45,021 nt of DNA. Source: Vitrella brassicaformis (Eukaryota; Sar; Vitrellaceae). The position numbers were made by a program, and so were the translations under genes. The notes below the pieces were generated by a model that had not been told where the DNA came from, searched no databases, and saw nothing but the letters and a program-made list of their open reading frames with translations. Location of the stretch: positions 6,549-51,569 of the forward strand of contig CDMY01000458.1 of the NCBI GenBank assembly GCA_001179505.1, read 5' to 3'. Below are positions 18,056 to 29,619 of this stretch, piece by piece; within the stretch, counting starts at the first letter, position 1; the number at the start of each line of letters is the position of its first letter.

Positions 18056-21000
18056 ATGTTGCTGCTTCTGGTCTTCGCCTTTGCTTCCCTGCCGGCCGCT
18101 GTTTTCGGCGCCTCGGAAGCCAACGCCTCGCCCAGTCTCCTCTCACAGCTTGAGAGCGATAGCAGGCACCAGCAGCTGAGCGCTCTGCGGGCAATGTCCG
18201 CGGTCATCGCCAAGAATGCACAGCCAGCTGACGCTGCTGCTGTCATTGCGGAGCAGTTCGGTGCAGCTGTCTTCGCCCTGCTGAGAGGGTCTGCAGAGCC
18301 GGCTGTGGAGCAGGAGGCATCAAAGCTGCTGGTCGAGATGGCAAGCACAGGCGCCAAGGCAGTGGAGGCCCTCATACGGTGAGCAATAAACGGGCGCGAT
18401 TGGAGATCTCTCTCTCGCTCTCGGTGTGTGTCTATGTCAGGGTGGGTGCCATATCTTCCCTGACAGAGGCCCTTAAGCGTGCTGTGCAGCTTCCATGGGG
18501 CTTCCCTAGCACGGCCATCATCATGCCCTTGCGCCGGGTGGTGCTCGTGGCGGATGATGAGGGGTTGCCGTGGGCGGGTGAGCTGTTCGAGGCCGACGGG
18601 CTGCCTCCGCTCGTGCAGCTGCTGGACCACCATCACGACGAGGTCAAGAGAGCCGCAACCAACGTCATCAGGAAGTTTCCTACGGTGAGCGAGAAGGACG
18701 GCTGGTCTACCGAGCTGAGCTTGCTGTCTGTCTCTTTTGTGTATGTCCAGCTCCGAGCGAGCCCTCTGTTACCTGGCAGTCCGGCTACATCTTGTTCCAG
18801 AGTGGGGTGCTGACCAAGCTCTCACCGCTGCTGCTGTCGGCCGACGACGAAATGCGCCAGGATGCCGCCGACATCATAGGGATGACATTGGTCGCCCTAA
18901 CTTTTACCGCTCGTAAGCTGATCGACGCCACACACACACACACACACACACGCACCCAGCCACCACCTTTGTGTGTGATCAGAGAAAGTGCCCGAGTCGC
19001 AGCCAGACATTCTCGAGAACATAATCAACGCCGACGTGCTGCCCAATGCCCTCACTGCATCGACGGAGTGGGGGGATACGGCCGCCCGGACAGCTTTCAT
19101 GGCGACGCACTTGAATGGATGCACGCTGCTGATGCGCAAGGGCAACGAAGCAGAGGTAGGCATCACCACCACCACCAGTAGCAGCACCTGGCACCTCATC
19201 GCGTATTGGTATGGTGTGTGCGCCGCGTGCAGCAAAGCTACGCAGTTGACCACGCCTGCATCGACTCGTTCTGCAACTCGCTCGAGCACCGTGTTGAGCA
19301 GCGACCTAATTGGGGGCGCTTGGAGAATGAATTCCTCCACAAGCTGCTGATGGATTCTTTCGCCGCTATCCTCAGATTCGACGGTGTGATACACGATGCG
19401 GCACAGCCGTGCCTTAGATGCTGTCTTGCTGTTTGGCGGTGTTGTGTTGTCAATCGATTGTTCAGTGGCAGCTTAAGACAGCGAGCCAAAGCCGCCATTC
19501 TTTCAAAGGTCTCACTGCACCGACCACACACGCGCACGCGGCTGTGGGTACGTCCGTCAAGGTGGGCTGCTGTGGTGGCTGTGTGTCTGCAGACTGGCTG
19601 CCAAGAAGGGATCGAGGCCTTCCTTGAGCACCCCACTGACGTCATCAGGACGAGCGCCGAGGAGGCCGTGGAGAGCATCAAATCAGCAGATGGTGACGAG
19701 CCCGACGATTCGGACCCGTTGGCTGAATACTACAGCTCCATCGATGAAGCTGAAGATGACGCAGCGCGCGTCAAGGCGGCGAATTCCTTCCTGCAGAAGG
19801 AACTGGAGGGCGGCGACCCGGACAGGCAGCTGCTCGTTCTGCAGGCCGCGGACATGAGCGTCAGCGACAGCGCAGACCCAGACCCAGATTGGACCGCCTC
19901 ATCCATTGCTAATCGTTTCGGGGCCGCTATTACTCCCCTGCTGAAAGCGACGGTTGAGCCTATGGTGCAGGTGGAAACACTACAGCTCTTGATCAAGTTT
20001 ACGAAAGCGGGCGTCAAGACAGTCGAGGCGCTCATAGGGTGAGTGCCGACATACACAATCATTCACGCAGCTGGCTGGGGGCATTGTCTCTTCCTGTGTG
20101 CATATGACAGGGTCGGGGCCATCCCCTCCCTCGTGGCGATCGTCAAGGAATCTCTGGAGCTGCCCGACGACAACAACCGGACGGCAGCTCTCCCCATCCC
20201 CCTGTTCCACACCATGTTTGTGGCGGCAGAGGCCAAACTGCCGTGGGCAGATGAGCTCATCGGGGCGGGCGGGGTGCCTCTGCTGGTGCAGCTGCTTGAG
20301 CATGACCACGTCAACATCACCAGGTTGGCGGTGAAGACGCTCGAAAATGTCGCAGTGGGTGAGGAGCAGCACAACGGGTCATAATGTGTCGCTCATTGTC
20401 TGTCTGTCTGGGGGCTGTTTTGTTGTTGTTGCGTGCAGCCTCACTGCTCGACAAGTCCTGCCGGTCGTGTCAGGCAGATGCGCCCGCTCTGTTCTCTGAG
20501 AGGCAGATGATCATGAAGCTGTCGTCGCTGCTGCTATCGTCTGATTCCCACCTGCCCATTCACGCCGCCAACATCATGCTCGTGATCCTGAAAACAATGA
20601 ACTTTATCCCCAATGGTAAGCTTACCACAGCAGCACAGCCCAAGGCAAGCCACGCACCCATGTGGTTGTGGTGCGTGTGTGTGCTCAGGTGAGTGGCCAG
20701 AGGCGCAGTCTGCCCTTCTTGGCAGTCTGGTCGATGCTGACACCTTGGTCATCGCTGAAGAAGCTTTCCGTTCTAAGACGGGTCTGAGAGCTACGCGACG
20801 GTCTTGGCGCTGACGTGCGCCCTGCTGCTGCGGAAGGGAAACGACACACATGTAGACGCGTACCACTTAGAGACGCACCGACTAGAGACGCCTTGACTGC
20901 TCTCTATGGCCTGGCTTGTGTGGGATTCTCTGCGGTACAGCGGATGGCTGCAATCGACGACGGGTGTCTTGACATAGCGTGCATCGGCCTGGGGGCCGAC

Positions 21001-21441
21001 CATCTCGAGTTTCTGATGCTGGAATCCTTCAACATCATCCTCAAGTAGGCGTGCGCGTGTGCAAGAGGCAGATGCATCACTGATGAGCGCCTTATCGTTT
21101 GTGCCGCTCTCCCCATCAGCGACACGAGTGTCACATTGAGCCAGCGAGCCAAGGATGACATCACTTGCAGGGTGGGTGGCTAGGTACGGGCGAATACATA
21201 TGTCACTGTGTGTGTCCTCCTGTCCTTTGTCGATAGGGCGGCTGCGTCAAGGCCATCCAGCGCTTCACCAAGCACCCTGACCAGGCCGTCAGCACTGAAG
21301 CCACGCAGGCAGTGAAGGCCCTCCAACTGCACGTGAGTCAGTCAAGTCTGCAACAACCACTGTCCCATGGATGTACGGCTAGCTTCCCCTGCGCATCAGG
21401 CTACTGCTAAAATGCATCGAGTTGAAGCGGTCACCAGCTGA
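18056..21441 (+). CDS. Secreted armadillo/HEAT-like protein built of two duplicated halves
   Basis: Starts with a signal peptide (MLLLLVFAFASLPAAVFGAS). Exons recognised: 18056-18378, 18441-18684, about 18762-18912, 18983-19155, 19233 to about 19508 (possibly with an intron inside), 19593-20038, 20111-20358, 20439-20615, 20689-20851, 20941-21044, 21120-21171, 21237-21332 and 21400-21441. Helical repeats resemble armadillo repeats (ADGLPPLVQLLDH, GGVPLLVQLLEHDHVNITRL). The protein is two modules in tandem: FGAAVFALLRGSAEPAVEQE pairs with FGAAITPLLKATVEPMVQVE, LPWAGELFEADGLPPLVQLL with LPWADELIGAGGVPLLVQLL, and TGCQEGIEAFLEHP with GGCVKAIQRFTKHP. A linker (DGDEPDDSDPLAEYYSS) joins them. Intron positions match between modules. 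Two places do not read cleanly: the exon end near 19383 and a frame change at about 20780-20790. Probable role is protein binding in the secretory pathway or outside the cell; the partner is unknown. Confidence 0.65.
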
Positions 21442-22614
21442 GGGTATCGTATCCACAGGCGGATCAGAGGGATGCTTGTCTTGTGCGGCCACGAACGATG
21501 TTGACAGACAGCTGGAAGGAGAAACCGTTTAGTTAGTGCGGTCCTTCCTTGGTGTGTGTGGGAGAGGAGGGAAAGGTGCGAGTGAGTGCATGGCGCCGGC
21601 ATTTTGTACGTATGTCCATTGCATTTGCCATCGACCGACGCGTGTGTGAGATGTGAGACGCTGTAAGTGGCCTATGGTTCGATGTTTTTTGTGTGTGGCA
21701 CTCACTCTTACTACTTACGAGAGTCAGGCCAGGCAGGTGTGTGCGCTGCGATTTGTGTGTTGCATGGCATGCAGTTAGGCTCTTCGTCAGGTTGTTATGG
21801 CTGTTAGCTTTCGAGTAAGGTCTCACTTATTATGTGCATGTGTCTCCCCTAGCTGCCTATGCCTGTCTGTCTGTCTGTCTGCTGGGGGCGCCATGCCATG
21901 AGGATGTTTATCTGGCTGGCCACTTGACAGGTCCTGTGTCTGCGCCACAGGCTGTGGCCGCTGTGCCATGCACCAATTAGTGCTGCGTTGGTCCTTCATA
22001 AGTGTATGTAATAGTGACCCCCAGCCCTGTCTGGCCATGGGTCAGGTCAGAGGAAGGGAGAGACGAGAGGGGAGGGGTCTATATGTCAAGGTGAGATGCC
22101 ATCCATGCATTTGGACTGTCCATGGACAGACGAGTCTGGTGCGCATGAAAGACATCACACGCTCAAGGTCGTCTCGCACAACCCTGTCCGTCTCACGATA
22201 TGTCGCCTCTCTTTTGGGGTCCCGTCCACCACACAAACATGCAGTGAGTGAGATAGTCAGGGGCAGCCAGCCGCCCGCACAAGGCACAAACATCAGGCAC
22301 AGTCGCGTCTCCACGTCGGTCAAAGCGCCATTGTATGCCGCACAACGGCCCACAAGCACATGCGTCTCGGGCAGGCAGGCAGGCAGGCAGAAAGGCGCCT
22401 TTCCAACCAGCGAAGTGCGTCCCGTGAGAAGTACGAGAGAAGCAATGGAGAAAGACATGAAAGTCTCTCTCTCCCTCCCTCCCTCCCTCCCTCCATCCCT
22501 CCCCCAGATGCCCGTGCTCACATCCTCCAACACGTCACTGGTCCTCTCGCGATGTCTCATTCGGTCGTCCCGTCCCCCACATACTTTGTCCTTCCCTGCC
22601 TCCCAAAATAATGT
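21442..22614. other. Intergenic stretch; weak minus-strand frame only
   Basis: A minus-strand frame at 22042-22560 contains protein-like segments (RLCLMFVPCAGGWLPLTI, ETDRVVRDDLERVMSFMRT) but no clear splice sites, start or known domain, so I do not call it. The (CCCT)n run at 22471-22502 and (GGCA)n at 22371-22390 are simple repeats. A CTGTCTGTCTGTCTG run lies at 21868-21883. Confidence 0.35.
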
Positions 22615-23395
22615 TTATCTGAAGCGGAATGGTGTGGGCCTTGCCTTCTCTCGGGCCGTGATGGCCTCACGCTGCACCTCAACGGCCTTCATCCGCTTCT
22701 CCATCGCTCTGGTGCCCTTCAGCGCCACTGACACCCTCCTCGCCCTCCTCCTGCGGGGGTTTTCGGCAGCGACTGCCCTCTCCTTTGCCCTCTTCGTGAC
22801 ACCGAGGGCCTCATCAGGAACTGGATGTCCTCGAGTGGCTATGACTCGTGCAGCATGGGCCTTGGTGCACTTCATTGCCACCGCCGGAGCCTTTATCTTC
22901 CTGCTGGTCGGCTTATTGGACACGACTGTCCTCTCCAGGCCTTGAGTTGCGACAGGAACTGGATGTCCTCGAGTCGCTATGACCCGGGCCTCATGGGCCT
23001 TGGTGCCTTTCAGCGCCACCGACACCATCGACGTCACTTTCTCCTCCTTGCTGGTGGCCTTGTGAGCAGCGGCTGCCTGCCTCTGGGCCATCCTGGCTTC
23101 TCTCCAGGAAGCCCGCAGCCGACCGATAACGGCGCTGATGCCGTCATCCTCCGACTCGCCGTCGTCTTCGTATATAAACCGATACACACTGGAGTCCCCG
23201 TCAGACAGCGACTCACACGACCAGAACGATTCTGAAAGAGCACAATTCATGCGTCTGAGTCGTGTTCTGAGTCTGAGACATGGACATGATCTTTTCTCTG
23301 TGCGCACCGTCGGAGGCATCGGATCCCGAGTCGTCGAATACATCACGCTGGCCAGCCTTCACGCGGCGGCGACCTGAGTGCTTGGTAGCAGGCAT
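22615..23395 (-). CDS. Small basic protein with internal repeats, probably nuclear
   Basis: Exons 23308-23395 and 22615-23231 (intron 76 nt, GTGCGC...CTCTTTCAG) join in phase to 234 residues. The N-terminus is basic and then acidic/serine-rich (KHSGRRRVKAGQRDVFDDSG, SDGDSSVYRFIYEDDGESED). The remainder is Lys/Arg/Ala-rich and carries three related segments: VALKGTKAHEARVIATRGHP, VAMKCTKAHAARVIATRGHP and VALKGTRAMEKRMKAVEVQR. Basic clusters such as RRRRARR could serve in nuclear import or nucleic-acid binding. No family recognised. The plus-strand frame covering the same DNA lacks these regularities and is treated as a shadow. Confidence 0.55.
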
Positions 23396-23652
23396 TATCT
23401 TTTTGCAGTGCTATTTCTGAGACGGGGGGTGCCGATGGGGGCCGTGCATGCAAGCTAGCTGGCGCATGTGTTGATTGAATCCATCTATACCATTGAAGTT
23501 TCCCTACACACCAGGCACACGCAGTGGCGCTGATACGTTACTGATCGCCGTGGCGACTTCCTGGCCTGGTGAGAAATATCCCGGCCGTCACTCAGCTTCT
23601 CCATCTCTCATCCGCCTCTAGATCTCCTCTGAGTCGGGTTCACCCCAGCACA
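23396..23652. other. Divergent intergenic region
   Basis: About 260 bp between the minus-strand gene starting at 23395 and the plus-strand gene starting at 23653. It presumably contains promoters for both; no motif was recognised. Confidence 0.3.
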
Positions 23653-24280
23653 ATGTCCATCCTGCCGCTCGACAAGTCGTCCTCTTTCCTGCTCATCGTC
23701 TGCATCAGCGGTGTGCCGGGAGGGAGAAAGCGAGACAGACAGACAGAGATCGACGGAGCTCAGACGACGCTTCTGAGGAAGATCCTGTATACATGTACAT
23801 CCTTCTCCGTGTACTTGGTGCAGCTGCCATTCTTGGCCTGATCCATCGTATCGACACCAGCCAGCAAATTGAGCCCCACTCCGACCAACCGCACGAAGGT
23901 GCCGATCAGGGGCCGTCATCATGCATGAATGACGAAGCACGGCTGGCGAAAGCACTGGACAAGGCAGTGGAGGGCTACTTCCTGCGCAATTCCCACGGAT
24001 TCAGGTCGGGCCAGCCCGGCAACAAGCTCACGCTTCCCTCCCTTATGCTCTCATGATGGCACTGGAGGACCAATCGAAGGCCCTTGCGGACTCTCCGAGT
24101 GGTGCGGCCTTTGGGCCAGTTCATGGGGTGGTCAGTGGGCTTAGCAGACTGCTTGAGGGTGAGAATGCTCGTGTGTTTGGTCTGTTGAGGGAGAAATATA
24201 GCACGTACAAGCAGGCCTTCGACAAAAGCAAGGGGGAGAGAGACGAGGGTCTGTCAGCTGTTTTCGAAGCCTACCCTTGA
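23653..24280 (+). CDS. Small signal-anchor protein, frame interrupted
   Basis: Exons 23653-23710 and 23824 onward join in phase. The splice creates a continuous hydrophobic segment (SFLLIVCISAAILGLIHRI), strong support for the intron and for a signal peptide or membrane anchor at the N-terminus. The following region (EARLAKALDKAVEGYFLRNS) is probably helical. The frame ends at TGA 24054-24056, but a second frame opens at ATGATG 24053 and continues with protein-like sequence (LSRLLEGENARVFGLLREKY) to 24280. Either the gene has a one-base error or mutation near 24040-24060, or the two frames overlap by four bases. Function unknown. Confidence 0.45.
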
Positions 24281-24394
24281 CATGCATCTGTTTCTCAACG
24301 GCCAAACTGTGTGTACTTTGCTGAATAAACAAAAAGGTCTGTACAGACACCCATTTCCATCGTCTCATGAACCCTGCCCCCGCCCTGCATCCAG

Positions 24395-25970
24395 CTACTC
24401 CTGCTCTCCCACTCTCTCCCCCTCCCGCATCTCCTCTGCCTCTACTATCTCCTCCTTGGCCCTCTGACGCTCGTCCATCGCCAGCTGGAAGGCCAGCTCT
24501 TCCTCATCCGTCAGATCGCCCAGCGAAGTGAAGGTGTGGGTGCGGCGGCTGTTGTGGGAGCCGTGGAGGAGGCCGCGATGAAATCGGTCGCTCAAGGCCT
24601 TCTCCTCCATGGCATACCTGCAGGGGGAGAAATATGGATGGATTGCCATGATCGGTCGTGATTGGTAGTGTCTCGTGTGCGTTTGGTCTCGTGTGTGAGT
24701 ACCAGCATCCCATGACCCAGAGAAATGTCAGGAAGCTCATGCAGAGGAACCAATACAGCACCCTGCAGTCCACACACGCACACACAGGCAGGTATACATT
24801 GACAGGCAGAGACTTGAAAGGCTGCTGTCCTTCTCACCTGAGGTGCAGAGGCAGGTTTTGGTTCTGCGGGTTGTGGCTGCAATCTATCCACGGCGCGTTG
24901 GGCGCCTCGATGCTCTCGTCGAGAGTGACACCAACGTGCACCAACGCCATGTGCATCAGGGCTGCAGCACACACACACACACACACAGAGAGAGAGAGAA
25001 TGGTTCTTTGGGTGTTCGCTGACCCGCCCGATCACTTACTTTGAATCTCGGCGGGCAGCCCAGCCCTCACGGTCAATAGAGGCGACCTCCGACGGATGGG
25101 CTCTGCGTGGTACGGCCCATCCATCGCACTGCCGCGGATCACATAGCCACAGAGCTTGCTGCCCTGGCTAACGCGGCACTTAGCCCTCCTCAGGGCACTC
25201 TGAGCATCGCCCGCCTTGTCTGCAAGAAGAATGCCCCACGCACGGATGGGCTGTGGAGGGAGGGCGGAGGAGTTGAGCGGGGCGGCCAGGTAGTTAAAGT
25301 GATACGTCCGGTCGTTGGGCGGGCAGTCGACGCCTGTGTCAAGGAGAAGCACATGTTATGTGCTTCCTGTCCATCGCAAAAAGCCAGTTTTCCTACCTTT
25401 CTCGCATGGCACGCTTAGCCACACGGCGAGGGACAGATCCACACCGGCATCCTCAAATATGATGGCATTCTGCTTCATAGCGGCAAGGTCCGACTCGGCG
25501 AGCGGCGTGAAAGTGCCGTCCGAGAAGGAAGGCCACCCCTTCAGGACATAGAACGCCCCAAAGCCGCCCAGACTCCCCAGCACCAGCTGGCACACCAGAA
25601 GGCCCACCGCAACCGAGATCAGCCAGCCGCTCCGCAGCCATCGCAGGAAAGATCCAGCCAGGAGGGCAGCGGGCAGAGCCACCAGGAACGACTGAGCGAG
25701 GTGGGGAGCGTCCGCCCATGTGTGCGGGCCCGTCAGGACGATAACAGCGATGATGGCAACGGCGAGAAGAGGCCCGGATAGCGCCACAATGGGCAGCGCA
25801 ACGTTGGGCGATGGCGTCTTTGGGCTGTACGTGAAGAACAGCTCATCGTCCGCTAACTCGTCATCCTTGATGAGGCATGGCGACTCAGGGGTGGCGCGAG
25901 AGAGCTCCTTCATCTTGGACGGCATTTGGAGAGGCCGGTCCCTTCGGCCCACTGGAAATTCACTTGTCAT
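24395..25970 (-). CDS. Four-span membrane protein with cysteine-containing loop, unknown family
   Basis: Exons (minus strand) 25397-25970, 25040-25333, 24838-24961, 24703-24762 and 24395-24617 join without phase conflict to 424 residues. After a short N-terminal tail come three hydrophobic segments (VALPIVALSGPLLAVAIIAV, then SFLVALPAALLAGSFL, then WLISVAVGLLVCQLVLGSLG). A large loop follows with several cysteines (PCEKGVDCPPND, AKCRVSQGSKLCGY, WIDCSHNPQNQN) that could pair in an oxidising compartment. A fourth span is encoded by the fourth exon (VLYWFLCMSFLTFLWVMGCW). The C-terminal tail is a charged helix (ELAFQLAMDERQRAKEEIVE). This topology is that of a cell-surface or endomembrane protein; no family recognised. 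The intron 24962-25039 carries a (CA)n(GA)n tract. Confidence 0.65.
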
Positions 25971-26006
25971 CTGCGAGCTAAGATTGCATCACAAATCGCA
26001 CGCCAA
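25971..26006. promoter_or_regulatory. 36-bp head-to-head intergenic segment
   Basis: The proposed start codons of the minus-strand membrane protein (25970) and the plus-strand proline-rich protein (26007) are only 36 bp apart. Any promoter must overlap one or both transcripts unless the real starts are further in (an alternative minus-strand ATG lies at about 25925). No TATA-like element is visible. Confidence 0.35.
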
Positions 26007-29000
26007 ATGGCATCCCAGTCCTCCAAGAGGCCTTTCACACCCGCACCATCCGTCACTTCAGCTAAAAGACCCGAGTCAGCTCTTCTCAAACCGGTGAAGG
26101 CGCCCATCGCCCAGCAATGCCCCTTCGAATTGGTCAGCATCGGCGTCTCGCCCAACATGGCGTCTTGCCGCCTCGGCACCGCCTTTCGCAAGACCAACGA
26201 GGGAGCAAAGCGGCCGCCGACGGAGAAGGGGACGAACCTGCGTGGCAAGGAGGAGGGAGAGGGGCGGAGACGGAAGAAACGCATGACGGTGGCGGTGACG
26301 AGTCAGGTGATGGAGGGATTGCCGGTGCCCAAGGAAAAGGACATATACGAGGAGTTCACCAAGGACGGCAGGGTGCACCTGGCTGGGGCGGGGCTGATCC
26401 AGGAGCTGCTCAAGGCGTCAACTGGGGGAGCCACCGACGCCCAAAAGGTCTGTACGTGCTCCAAGAGACCAACATGCACCCATGAATCGCCTCCATTTTT
26501 TGACTTCAGGTCCCGACTTATGAGGCTGTCTGTCCGCCTGATGCGGACAGTGCCATGCTCCCCCTCCAACAGGAGCCACTCCAGGACGGTGAACGGCGAA
26601 GAGACCAAGAGGAAGAGCCTGTCGCCCCACCTCCGCCCCCCCGCACACCCACCCCTCCGCCATCTGCCGCGCATACCGGTTGGAGGCGGCAGCTGGAGGT
26701 GCTGACGAGCATATCGTCTGCATACGGCTACAGTTGGGGCAAGGAGGGGCCTGTCGGCAAGAGGAAGAGCCGGCCGCCGACGAGCGGTGGGTGGAAGGTG
26801 CTGAAGGGAAGGCGCGAGCAGGATAGGGATGGGGACAAAAGGAGGGTGGAGGAAAAGGCCACGACGTACACTCCCCGGGCGGTGAGAGAGCGGATCGCAG
26901 ACAAACTAAGGAGGTGAGCGGGGATGAGACGGAGATTACAGGTGCGATCCCTTTGCTCTGCTGTTCTGCTGCAGCATGTTTCCGTCCTGTCGTTTTCTCC
27001 TCCGTGAGCTGCTCATCACACCCGCCGTCTCAAACGCTTCAATCGTGCACCAACTAGACGACGCACTCCCGTCCGCCTCGCCAGTGAGTTCACATACACA
27101 AACACATACACATACACATCGATCTCGACGGAAGACCAACTCATCTTTGCCGTGATGTCTCCTTTCAGGCGCCTGTTGACCTGTCGCTGGCGACACAGAC
27201 GGCGCGAGACACGATCCCGCCTTCCACTCCGCCCACCACTAGGCCGCCATCGCCCCCGCAGACGTGCCGCCCATCACACGCCAAGGGGGGCGGCTTCGAG
27301 GCGCCCAGGAATGGCGGCCGCCCCTTCATGCTCCTCTTCCCGAGATATGATGTCGTTGTTATGAGTGAGCGGACTGACCGTCGGGAGAGGGGCGGGGGTT
27401 TCCATGGGACGTGATGATGCGTTGCCTGTCAGATGCGCGGCTTCCCCGGACGCGGTGCTGCAACGCGCCGGTTTTGTGCCGTTTTGACGTGTCGGAGGGC
27501 CTCAGCATCGCATGCACACAGCCAAACTGCCAGAGTATGCGTTCTTCAACTTAACAACCACACTCCTCACCGATCCTCTCTTTAATTCCTCAGTCCCTGC
27601 CCTGCCGATCGAGCCTCTTCCCGTCTCCCTTCGCTACGACCTCTGGGGCTCCCACATGAAGTACAATGACGGCCTTCTGCCGCCACTCGGTACCCACTCG
27701 CCCCCACAGACGGAGAGGCGGCGACCCCCCTCCGCCCACTCGTCCAGCTGCGCCAGCGACACCCACGAGGACGCATCGAATCGGATGTGGGCCTTCCAGA
27801 TGCCCGCCAAGGGGGTGCCCACACAGCAGCAGGGGCGGCTGGGTGTGAGAGGGAAGCAGCTGGGCGAGAGCGCGCCGTCTTCTCCCCGTGACAAGCCGAC
27901 GAGGAGGGGAGAGCGGCGCAAGAGTGACAACGGGCAGCTGCTGCAGGTCGAACGGCCAGAGATTGGCGGGGTGGTCGGCATGTCGATCGTCCGCAGCTCG
28001 GCGACGATCGACGCCGCCTCGCCAATTGAGAAGACCGCCGATATTGTCAACAAAGAGCAGGAGGAGACAGTCGTGGAGGCGCCGCCACTGGCAGCGCCAG
28101 AGCGAGAAAAGGGGAGGCCCGCGACCGCTGCTGCGGCTCCAGGCCGGGATCAAGAGCGCGCAGAGTCGCCTCATTTCGACCTCAATGAGCTCCCGGCCTT
28201 TCGCCATGGCAACCGCACCCCCACCCTCCCTGCCAACCGCGCCAGGCACCCCTCTTTCGCGGCCCTCGAACGAGCATTGGCAACGGCCGGAGACGAGAAA
28301 ACGAAACCATCAGGAGAGGGAGGCAAGAATGGTGGTGGGGGTGCCAATGGTGGTGACCGGAGCAGGCACAGCAGCCAGAGTTCGCTGATCCTCCATAGCG
28401 ATGCAGAGGGGCCGCTGGTGCCCAAGGGTCATGGCACCACTTCCACCCCCGTGATATCCCCGCCCCGCAGCCGGCCGTCGACGCCATCTCTGTGTGAGGG
28501 AGATGAGATGGGGCTGCGGGAGAGGCCACGGAGCGCTCCTGACTCGGTGTCACTGATGAGGAAACGGCTCCATGAGGTGGGTGGGTGTGGTGTGAGGGAG
28601 AGAAAGACATGGTCTTGTGCCTCATGATTGGTATGGTGTGTGGTTTGTCTCACTTCTGCAGCTCGGTTGGATGGCTCGCGCCAACACCACAGACACCTAC
28701 CACACCCCCACCATCCCCCTGGTCCACCACTTCCCCCCGGCACCCGCCCCACACTCCCCCCCACTCATCCAAAATCACCACCTGCACCAGCAGCAGCAAC
28801 TCAGGGGAGACATCGAGCCGCCAAGGGGAGAGACATCTCCCTTAGGCCGCGTGACGCCGTCCTTCCCCCAGCCAGAGCCGTCACAAAGAGAGGAGCAGCC
28901 AGGCGGCACAACCGCCCTGGCACTGTCTCTCCCTTTGCCAGTGAACCTCTTCACCCGCAGCATCCCCGTCACGGCTGCGCAGAATCAGAGTGCACGTGTG

Positions 29001-29619
29001 GCCGGCAGACCCACCCCACGGCCGCCGAGGGGCCGCCGGACATTCCTGCATTCGCACGAGGGGGCGGCCGCGACGGTCCTTCCCTTGCCGAAGCACCGAT
29101 GGGGGATGCCGCTCGTTCCTCCACTGGCCAAGATTGCCCGGCCCAACGAAGACCTGGAGCAGGCTGACGAGCATGCAGATGAGAGGAGGGGGCTCACTGC
29201 GCGGCCGCACACGTCGAGGACGGCAAGGAAGGCCGCCTTGGTTCGTGGGGGTTTGGGAATTGGGGATCGGTTTGAGTACCAGCCTTGTGTGGGGGATCGG
29301 CCGCAGACGAGCCGCGTGAGCAAGAAGTTCAGTGAGCGGCCCTTCTACACACCCGTGAGGGAGGCAGGGAGAAAGACATGCACTGCACTGCACGAGAGAC
29401 AGACATGAACGGGGCAATGTTGCCTGTGTGTGTGCGTGTGTGTGTGTTCAGGAGGTGGTGCACGGCCCTTCGATGGAAAAGCTCAAGAAGGTATAAAAGA
29501 CATTGCCACCCGGGGACGATTAGCAAGTGTTCTGTCCTCGTCTGTCTGTGTTGATTTAGGCGTTTGAGACCGCCCTGACGTACTCGCGACCGGCCGCGCG
29601 CCGATTGACAGATGGCTAA
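26007..29619 (+). CDS. Large proline-rich, low-complexity protein (1008 residues)
   Basis: Nine exons join with consistent phase: 26007-26447, 26510-26913, 26975-27083, 27169-27364, 27433-27534, 27594-28576, 28662-29354, 29452-29490 and 29560-29619 (TAA). The protein is dominated by Pro, Arg, Ser and Gly, with many charged stretches (EGEGRRRKKRMTVAVTS). A more conserved-looking segment is VPKEKDIYEEFTKDGRVHLA near residue 110. Other compact segments are SCRFLLRELLITPAVSNAS and FMLLFPRYDVVVM. The C-terminus reads EVVHGPSMEKLKKAFETALT. No known domain is recognised; composition suggests an intrinsically disordered scaffold or cytoskeleton-associated protein, which is inference. The long exon 27594-28576 gives strong shadow frames on the other strand. 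Confidence 0.65.

Noticed and set aside
21968-22945. 325-codon plus-strand frame
   Set aside because: It crosses a (CCCT)n repeat and is antisense to the minus-strand gene at 22615-23395, whose internal repeats and in-phase intron are better evidence.
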